A stretch of DNA of 64,000 nucleotides from NCBI GenBank assembly GCA_944381505.1, contig CALWLK010000011.1, positions 40,245 through 104,244 of the forward strand, given 5' to 3'. This stretch comes from an uncultured Lachnospiraceae bacterium (GTDB taxonomy: Bacteria > Bacillota > Clostridia > Lachnospirales > Lachnospiraceae). Both the position numbers and the translations under genes were made by a program. Below are positions 58,897-64,000 of the stretch, in pieces (position 1 is the stretch's first letter; each line of letters starts with the position of its first letter). A model generated the notes under the pieces. It saw only the letters and a program-made list of their open reading frames with translations, searched no databases and was not told the DNA's origin.

Positions 58897-60006
58897 ATGG
58901 ATCCGATCAAAAAGCCTGACTCAGGCAATTTACATCTTCCCCGAACCATTCTCATCATAGATGACGATGAGTTGAACCGCATGATACTTTCAAACATCTT
59001 CTCCGACACCTATTCCATTTTGGAGGCGGAAAACGGGGAGGTGGGCATTGAGCTCCTGGTGCGGGAGCTCACCGATATAGCCGCCATACTTTTGGACGTC
59101 ATGATGCCTGTGACAGACGGTATACGATTTTTGGAGCGCATAAGGGAGCTCGGTTGGAACGGAGGCATACCTGTCTTCCTCATAACCGCCGAGTCCGATA
59201 CCTCGGTCCTCAGCCGCGCCTACGCTCTGGGTGTCATGGACACCATTGCAAAGCCGGTCATACCTTACATGGTCAGAAAGAGGGTAGACTCCGTGGTGGA
59301 GCTCTTTATGGCAAGAAAAAGCTTGAGAAGCAGGGTCGAGGAACAGCAGCAGCAGATAAACGAGCAGGCGAGACGAATAATCGATCTGAACCAGGGCATG
59401 ATAGAGGCCCTGTCAACAGCGGTAGAGTTCCGTTCCGCCGAGTCCGGAAGCCATGTCCGCCGCATCCACGACATCACGAAGCTCCTTCTTCTTAAGACCG
59501 AGCTGGGAGTGGGCATGAGCTATGAGACCATAGAGATGATAGCCACGTCGGCCATCATGCATGATATCGGAAAGATAGCCATCCCCGACGCCATACTCAA
59601 CAAGCCCGGAAGGCTCACATCGGAGGAATTCGAGATAATGAAGACCCACACCGTAAGGGGAGGAGAGTTCTTGGAAAGGATACCACAGCTTCGGGAGCTT
59701 CCCGGATTCAAATACGCCCACGATATAGCCCTTCAGCACCATGAGCGCTATGACGGACGGGGTTATCCCAACGGCCTTAAGGGGGATGAGATACCTATAT
59801 GGAGTCAAGTGGTCTCCCTTGCGGACGTATATGACGCCCTCGTAAACGAGAGGGTCTACAAGAGAGCCTACAGCTTTGACGAGGCCGTAAAAATGATAAA
59901 CAACGGAGAGTGCGGCTGCTTCGGCCCCGCCCTTCTGGCAGCCTTTAAGGTGGCCGAGCCCGAAATGCGGGCTCTCTATTCGGAGAACCCTTCAGAGGAG
60001 AAATGA
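58897..60006 (+). CDS. Response regulator with HD-GYP output (cyclic-di-GMP phosphodiesterase)
   Basis: 369 residues. Receiver domain 15-140 with phosphoacceptor Asp67 (AAILLDVMMP), a coiled linker (EEQQQQINEQARRIIDLNQG), then the HD-GYP domain: HD pair MHDIGK (His222, Asp223) and the signature HHERYDGRGYP (281-291). HD-GYP proteins degrade cyclic-di-GMP to pGpG/GMP. It forms a phosphorelay with the Hpt protein that starts one base after its stop and the hybrid kinase that follows. GGAG lies ten bases before the ATG. Confidence 0.95.
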   Translation: MDPIKKPDSGNLHLPRTILIIDDDELNRMILSNIFSDTYSILEAENGEVGIELLVRELTDIAAILLDVMMPVTDGIRFLERIRELGWNGGIPVFLITAESDTSVLSRAYALGVMDTIAKPVIPYMVRKRVDSVVELFMARKSLRSRVEEQQQQINEQARRIIDLNQGMIEALSTAVEFRSAESGSHVRRIHDITKLLLLKTELGVGMSYETIEMIATSAIMHDIGKIAIPDAILNKPGRLTSEEFEIMKTHTVRGGEFLERIPQLRELPGFKYAHDIALQHHERYDGRGYPNGLKGDEIPIWSQVVSLADVYDALVNERVYKRAYSFDEAVKMINNGECGCFGPALLAAFKVAEPEMRALYSENPSEEK

Positions 60007-60007
60007 T

Positions 60008-60361
60008 ATGGACACAGCATTATATGAAAGCCTGAAAAATGCCGGCACAGACGTGGGCGCCGCATTGGAGAGAGTGATGGGAAACGAGACCCTCTTTTTG
60101 AGGCTCCTCAAAAAATTCAGCGCGGACACGAACTTTGAGGAGCTTAAAAAAGCCCTCTCTGAGGGAGAAACTGAGACTGCCTTCGCCAAATCCCACAGCC
60201 TCAAGGGCATGACCGGAAACCTCTCCATGACGGCTCTTTATGAATTGTTCTCAAGGCAGACGGAATTTTTGAGGGGAGGAGATCTCTCCTCGGGCGCGTC
60301 CCTTATGTCTGAGATCGAACCCCTTTACGAGAAGATAAGGGATATCGTCTCCACAATATAA
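60008..60361 (+). CDS. Hpt (histidine phosphotransfer) protein
   Basis: 117 residues, a stand-alone four-helix Hpt domain with the phosphorylated His63 in AKSHSLKGMTGNL. It would carry phosphate from the hybrid kinase receiver to the HD-GYP regulator. It starts one base after the regulator gene, AGGAGAAATGAT before it, and 38 bases lie before the kinase gene. Confidence 0.92.
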   Translation: MDTALYESLKNAGTDVGAALERVMGNETLFLRLLKKFSADTNFEELKKALSEGETETAFAKSHSLKGMTGNLSMTALYELFSRQTEFLRGGDLSSGASLMSEIEPLYEKIRDIVSTI

Positions 60362-60399
60362 AACGGAGATAACGACATATAAGGCAGAGGTAACGACCC

Positions 60400-62595
60400 A
60401 TGGAAAACATGAGCAAAAATCAGAGAAGACGCAGGGCCTTCCTTCCGAAGCTCAGACGCTTCGTAACGGATTTTAAGATAAATATCATCACCTTCATTAT
60501 AGTCGTCATCGCCCTCTTTATAGCGGTGGCGGTCATTTATAATGCTCTCCTCCGATTCAGCTACGTTACAGGCTCCTCCATAGCGGGCATATACGCCTCC
60601 GAGTACGACCACGAAAAGGGCACTATAGACTATGTGTTCGGACTGGATCGCTACATGGAGGGAAGCTCCTACTATCTCTGCGACAAGGACGGAGAGCTCT
60701 TGTTTTACGATACTGACAGTGCTAATGACAGAGAGACCATAGCGGCCTATGCGAAGGAGCTGATAGGTCTCATAGAATCCGGGGAGGCCGGAGAGTACGA
60801 CCAATATATCCATGATATGGACGGAAAGCGCAGGGGCGTTTACTATGTCCGCGCTCAGGACGGCTGTTGGTCTGTTGTCACCATGCCCTACACTTCTATT
60901 TTCAGGAACCTCAGGCTCTATATCTATATATTCTCCTTTGTCGCCCTGATGTTCCTCATCGCAAATATAGTGATGATCCTTGGGACTCTGAGAGACAGAA
61001 AACAGAACGAGAGACTTATCTCCACCATAAGAGCCCTCAGCAACACCTACTACGGGCTCTACCGCGTAAATTTTGAGGATCACACCTACGAGCTCGTCCG
61101 CGGATCGGAGCACGTGAGAGACAGGATGCCTCCAAAGGGAAACTATGAGGATTTCCTCAAGACCTGCGGAGAGGTCATAGAGGAGAGCGCCTTTGAGGAT
61201 TTCTGTGACAGCTTTTCCATAGACAATATAAAGAAGCTCATACGCTCGAGGATACGGGATTTCGGAGGAGATTTCCTTAGGAACTTTGACGGCGATTACA
61301 GGTGGGTGAATGTGAGCCTGAGATTCGACGAATCCCTCGACAAGGACGAGGTTCTGCTATGCTTCAGAGAGGTAAATGAGGCGAAGAAAAAGCAGCTTCG
61401 GGAGAGGGAGGTGCTTCTCGACGCCATAGAGATATCAAATCAAAACATGGAGGCAAAGCAGGCCTTCTTCAACAACATGTCCCACGACATGAGGACCCCC
61501 TTAAACGCCATCCTCGGCATCACCGAGCTTGCCAAGGGCAGGCTCTCCGACAAAGAAAAAATGGAGGATTACCTCTCAAAGATAGAGTTCTCCGGCAGAC
61601 AGCTTTTGACCCTCATAAACGATATTTTGGACGTTTCAAAGGCGGAACAGGGGAGGCTCAGCCTTAACGAGAGGGCCTTTTACATGAGCGCAACTGTGAA
61701 GGAGGCTTTGGAGCCCTTCATGCTGCAGGCCTCCTCTCAGAAGAAGACCCTCTCCTCGGATATTGCCTCCGGAGAGAGCCCTGTCATGGGGGATCCGGAC
61801 AGAGTGATCCAGATAGTAAATAACCTTGTGTCAAATGCCATCAAGTTTACGAGAGAAGGCGGCCTCATTTCCGTCAGCCTCAAATTCTCCGAGGCGGAGG
61901 ATACAGTCACCTATACACTCAAGGTCAAGGATAACGGCATAGGCATGACCAAGGAATTCTTGCCTCACCTCTTTGAGCCTTACTATCAGGAGAAGCGTTT
62001 CACCGGCAAAAGCCGCATGGGCACGGGCCTCGGAATGTCCATCGTGGGAAATCTCGTTAAATACATGAACGGGGATATAGCGGTATCAAGCGAGCCTGAT
62101 CTGGGCACCGAGTTTATAGTGAGGCTCACCTTTATGAAGTCCGAGGAGCCCAAGGAAAAGCCTTCCTTATCCGACAGCAGCAGTGCTTCTGTGGCTGCTC
62201 CCGATGTCGCGCCTTTGCAGGGGACAAGGCTTCTTCTTGCCGAGGATAATGAGATAAATATGGAGATAGCTCTGGAGATGCTAACCTCTCTGGGCGCTTC
62301 GGTGGAGAGCGCATGGGACGGAAAGGAGGCCCTGGATAAATTCAAGGCTTCCCCGGAGGGATATTATGACGCTGTGCTCATGGATATGCAGATGCCCGTG
62401 ATGAACGGCATAGAGGCGACCTCAAAGATACGCGGACTGAGGCGCTCGGACAGCCGCAAGGTTCCCATAATCGCCGTCACCGCAAACGCCTTTTCGGAAG
62501 ACATTGCCGCGCAGCAGGCGGCCGGCATGAACGACCATGTGCTGAAGCCCATCGACTTCAAAAGCATGGTGACGGTGCTGAAGAAATATCTGTAG
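60400..62595 (+). CDS. Hybrid sensor histidine kinase with receiver domain
   Basis: 731 residues. TM1 about 27-50, external sensor 51-170 (NDRETIAAYAKELIGL is part), TM2 about 172-195, a PAS-like region (about 205-335), HisKA with His362 in NNMSHDMRTPLNAILG, HATPase motifs NLVSNAIKFTREGG, KDNGIGMT and MGTGLGMSI, then a receiver with Asp662 in LMDMQMPVMNG. With the upstream HD-GYP regulator and Hpt protein it forms a four-step relay (His to Asp to His to Asp). The signal sensed outside is unknown. GAGGTAACGACCC precedes the ATG. Confidence 0.95.
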   Translation: MENMSKNQRRRRAFLPKLRRFVTDFKINIITFIIVVIALFIAVAVIYNALLRFSYVTGSSIAGIYASEYDHEKGTIDYVFGLDRYMEGSSYYLCDKDGELLFYDTDSANDRETIAAYAKELIGLIESGEAGEYDQYIHDMDGKRRGVYYVRAQDGCWSVVTMPYTSIFRNLRLYIYIFSFVALMFLIANIVMILGTLRDRKQNERLISTIRALSNTYYGLYRVNFEDHTYELVRGSEHVRDRMPPKGNYEDFLKTCGEVIEESAFEDFCDSFSIDNIKKLIRSRIRDFGGDFLRNFDGDYRWVNVSLRFDESLDKDEVLLCFREVNEAKKKQLREREVLLDAIEISNQNMEAKQAFFNNMSHDMRTPLNAILGITELAKGRLSDKEKMEDYLSKIEFSGRQLLTLINDILDVSKAEQGRLSLNERAFYMSATVKEALEPFMLQASSQKKTLSSDIASGESPVMGDPDRVIQIVNNLVSNAIKFTREGGLISVSLKFSEAEDTVTYTLKVKDNGIGMTKEFLPHLFEPYYQEKRFTGKSRMGTGLGMSIVGNLVKYMNGDIAVSSEPDLGTEFIVRLTFMKSEEPKEKPSLSDSSSASVAAPDVAPLQGTRLLLAEDNEINMEIALEMLTSLGASVESAWDGKEALDKFKASPEGYYDAVLMDMQMPVMNGIEATSKIRGLRRSDSRKVPIIAVTANAFSEDIAAQQAAGMNDHVLKPIDFKSMVTVLKKYL

Positions 62596-62670
62596 AATTC
62601 GCCCTGAGCGCATGGGGCCGGGGCTTATACTCGGCTGAGATGGAGGCGCTTTGGAAAAAAATGTAAAAGC

Positions 62671-62701
62671 AGCGGAAGTCCTTATTTTACGGGCTTCCGC
62701 T
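62671..62701. terminator. Inverted repeat downstream of the hybrid kinase gene
   Basis: AGCGGAAG (62671-62678) and CTTCCGCT (62694-62701), with CC/GG pairing within. There is no T run on the plus side and a T-rich stretch on the minus side, so it may be an incomplete or two-way terminator. Confidence 0.4.
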
Positions 62702-62709
62702 ATCAAATA

Positions 62710-62731
62710 AAAAGAGCGCGAGACGGGGATC
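62710..62731 (-). other. tRNA 3'-end remnant (likely attachment site)
   Basis: Minus strand GTTCGATCCCCGTCTCGCGC matches the T-loop and acceptor 3' end of a tRNA, but the 5' half (an acceptor beginning GCGCGAG and D-arm) is missing. Such 3' ends are left at the far boundary of elements that insert in tRNA genes. The DNA on the high-coordinate side is AT-rich and unlike the rest of the window. Confidence 0.6.
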
Positions 62732-62855
62732 GAACGAAAACCCCCTCCGCAAAACCCAATAAAATAAGGAGGTTTGAAGGGCAGTTCTTTTAAGTCTATC
62801 ACTTACTCTATCAAAAAAATTGAATTATAGAAAATCTTATAATCAGGTAATGGGG

Positions 62856-63053
62856 TTAAACCCAAACATCAAATTCGTAATCTCCATTAGTTAGGCACCA
62901 TTCTTTTAATGACTTTCCACTTACATTGTTATTTTTTCTCTTTATACGTACTTTTTCGTATTTATCATGTAGCCTACATTCTTCTGAGCAGTATATTTTT
63001 CTTTCTCTATTTGTATCAAATTCTTTTCCACAGCGTTTACATATCTTTATCAT
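62856..63053 (-). CDS. Small zinc-finger protein
   Basis: 65 residues. CKRCGKEFDTNRERKIYCSE then CR makes a C2C2-type zinc knuckle; the rest is basic (KVRIKRKNNN) with a conserved-looking SLKEWCLTNGDYEF. It is the kind of short DNA- or RNA-associated protein found on mobile elements. The A+T-rich codon use differs from most of the window. No ribosome site is strong. Confidence 0.6.
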   Translation of the reverse strand: MIKICKRCGKEFDTNRERKIYCSEECRLHDKYEKVRIKRKNNNVSGKSLKEWCLTNGDYEFDVWV

Positions 63054-63074
63054 AGTGTATTAAGACCTCTTGTT

Positions 63075-63106
63075 GAATATTTAAAATTTTTATTTTTTAA
63101 ATATTC
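63075..63106. repeat. AT-rich inverted repeat after the small zinc-finger gene
   Basis: GAATATTTAAA (63075-63085) and TTTAAATATTC (63096-63106), a perfect 11-base pair around a T-rich loop. It lies 22 bases upstream of the zinc-finger start and may be an operator or terminator. Confidence 0.4.
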
Positions 63107-63180
63107 TTGAGCTTAAATTTTGGTACTATGATATTTGTAATATGTCTATGTGGTTTAGTTGATGTAAATGGTTCTTAGAT

Positions 63181-63215
63181 AGTGTAAGGAGTGGTATTAA
63201 ACCACCCCTTACACT
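63181..63215. terminator. Strong 15-base hairpin after the wall-binding gene
   Basis: AGTGTAAGGAGTGGT (63181-63195) pairs with ACCACCCCTTACACT (63201-63215) with one mismatch, closing a five-base loop. It lies 28 bases after the stop of the wall-binding gene on the minus strand, without a T run. Confidence 0.5.
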
Positions 63216-63242
63216 ACATGCTAATTATATTTTATATTGAAT

Positions 63243-64000
63243 TTAGTGAATTTCTATAGATGTTCCTCCGTCAGTACTTCCTGCTGTAGAACCCATGTCA
63301 TATAATGTTCCAGAACTTGGATCTCTAGCCCACATATGCTCATCTATGATTGCAAATTGTCCTGGCTTCAAATCATTAGGGTCTGTTATCTTTCCTGTCT
63401 GATCCATATCATCTGTTGAACTGGTAGTACTACCACCTTCTCCTGTACCGCCATTAGACTGTGTGGTTGGATTTTGCTGAGGCTGTTCTGGGGTAACTAC
63501 CTGTCCACCCTTTACATGCTGTGTACCTGTGATATCTATTGCTTTTGAAACATCTAAACCTAACTGTGAGATTGTCTGCTGGCTTAAAGCCCCTCTATAA
63601 GTTTCTGATGTATCTGCTGAAATGGTTACACCCTGATAAACTTCTCCATTTGTAAGTAAATGCCCATAATGTCCGTCGTGCAGTCCACTTAACACGTAAT
63701 ATCTATCATAGGATTTATATAAGCCGCTCTGCATGATACCTGAGTTATCCATGTAATACCAGTTACCATCTACCTCGTCAAGGATCCACCCTGTAGCATA
63801 GGTTCCATCGTCATATTTGTATTTCCATGAACCATCTGGCTGGGTCTCCCAGAATCTACTGTATGGAAGATTTGATTGCTGTTCTGCCGCCATTGCCGTA
63901 ATGGTTGTCATGCTATTCATATAATCCATTAAAGGATTGTTCTGAACTATTGGAGCTCCAAATAATGTAAACATCACTCCTGTAGTGATTATTACTTTTT
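63243..64000 (-). CDS. Secreted wall-binding protein on the AT-rich segment (5' end outside window)
   Basis: The frame is open to the edge of the window (residues KVIITTG then MFTLFGAPIVQ read like a signal region), so the start lies beyond base 64000; a GTG at 63977 is possible but less natural. Wall-binding motifs SRFWETQPDGSWKYKYDDG, TYATGWILDEVDGNWYYMDN and GIMQSGLYKSYDRYYV follow, then a Thr/Gly/Ser-rich region and an acidic C-terminus. The repeat type is that of the other wall proteins, but the DNA is much richer in A+T, so it may have come with a mobile element. Confidence 0.7.
   Translation of the reverse strand, partial: KVIITTGVMFTLFGAPIVQNNPLMDYMNSMTTITAMAAEQQSNLPYSRFWETQPDGSWKYKYDDGTYATGWILDEVDGNWYYMDNSGIMQSGLYKSYDRYYVLSGLHDGHYGHLLTNGEVYQGVTISADTSETYRGALSQQTISQLGLDVSKAIDITGTQHVKGGQVVTPEQPQQNPTTQSNGGTGEGGSTTSSTDDMDQTGKITDPNDLKPGQFAIIDEHMWARDPSSGTLYDMGSTAGSTDGGTSIEIH

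Noticed and set aside
62710-62731. Complete tRNA gene
   Set aside because: Only the T-arm and the 3' acceptor half are present; the 5' acceptor, D-arm and anticodon arm are missing on both sides.

Overview
The window reads as chromosome of a Gram-positive gut-type Clostridia, most likely Lachnospiraceae-like. The evidence is many secreted proteins with CW_binding_1-type (choline-binding-like) repeats, lipoproteins with Cys lipoboxes, strong AGGAGG ribosome sites, HrcA/CIRCE control, a bile-salt-hydrolase-type Ntn enzyme and Amadori-product catabolism. The genus cannot be fixed from sequence alone.

Layout. 0-1.1 kb: ECF sigma factor and its likely membrane anti-sigma partner. 1.1-2.9 kb: Lsa-like ABC-F ribosome-protection gene behind an attenuator leader (promoter, 7-codon leader peptide, terminator). 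2.9-13.1 kb: HD hydrolase, two duplicated wall-binding transglutaminase-like proteins, a Sel1-repeat protein and a decayed M16C lipoprotein peptidase. 13.1-25 kb: AAA-14/DUF4143 ATPase, two paralogous small wall-binding proteins (one frameshifted at a G9 tract), an ECF sigma factor fused to a membrane and extracytoplasmic domain, and a four-gene zinc-ribbon/lipoprotein envelope operon. 25-27.4 kb: SDR remnant, TetR, MGMT-like protein, a small type-I-toxin-like peptide and tRNA-Gly. 27.5-32.5 kb: potABCD polyamine importer with a cupin regulator. 32.6-35.4 kb: Tet(M)/EF-G-like GTPase fused to a Rae1/YacP (NYN) ribonuclease domain. 35.5-42.5 kb: wall-binding protein, MerR, cysteine-synthase-like enzyme, bile-salt-hydrolase-type enzyme, amidohydrolase, DUF554, Hsp20 and an MBL hydrolase. 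42.6-54.4 kb: two divergent polar-amino-acid-type ABC importers, one leading an 8-gene fructosamine (frl-like) operon with a HutC-type regulator (frameshifted at A10), the other followed by an old-yellow-enzyme/FeS reductase. 54.4-62.6 kb: heterodimeric ABC exporter, small Cys/His/Asp-rich secreted protein, integrase fragment and a three-protein phosphorelay with HD-GYP output. 62.7-64 kb: a tRNA 3'-end remnant and an AT-rich tail that looks like the edge of an integrated element.

How it works together. Four loci share an unusual promoter block (AAAACCT-N15-CGTCTT, one of them AAAACCG-N15-CGTCTA). One lies directly upstream of the membrane-fused sigma operon; the others precede a wall-binding protein, the transglutaminase-like wall proteins and the zinc-ribbon operon. 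This looks like one autoregulated ECF envelope regulon. The standout single genes are the GTPase-Rae1 fusion and the sigma-membrane fusion.

Limits. Three frame breaks sit at homopolymers (A7, G9, A10), so sequencing error and phase variation must be separated by reads. No database search was run; family names come from motifs recognised by eye.
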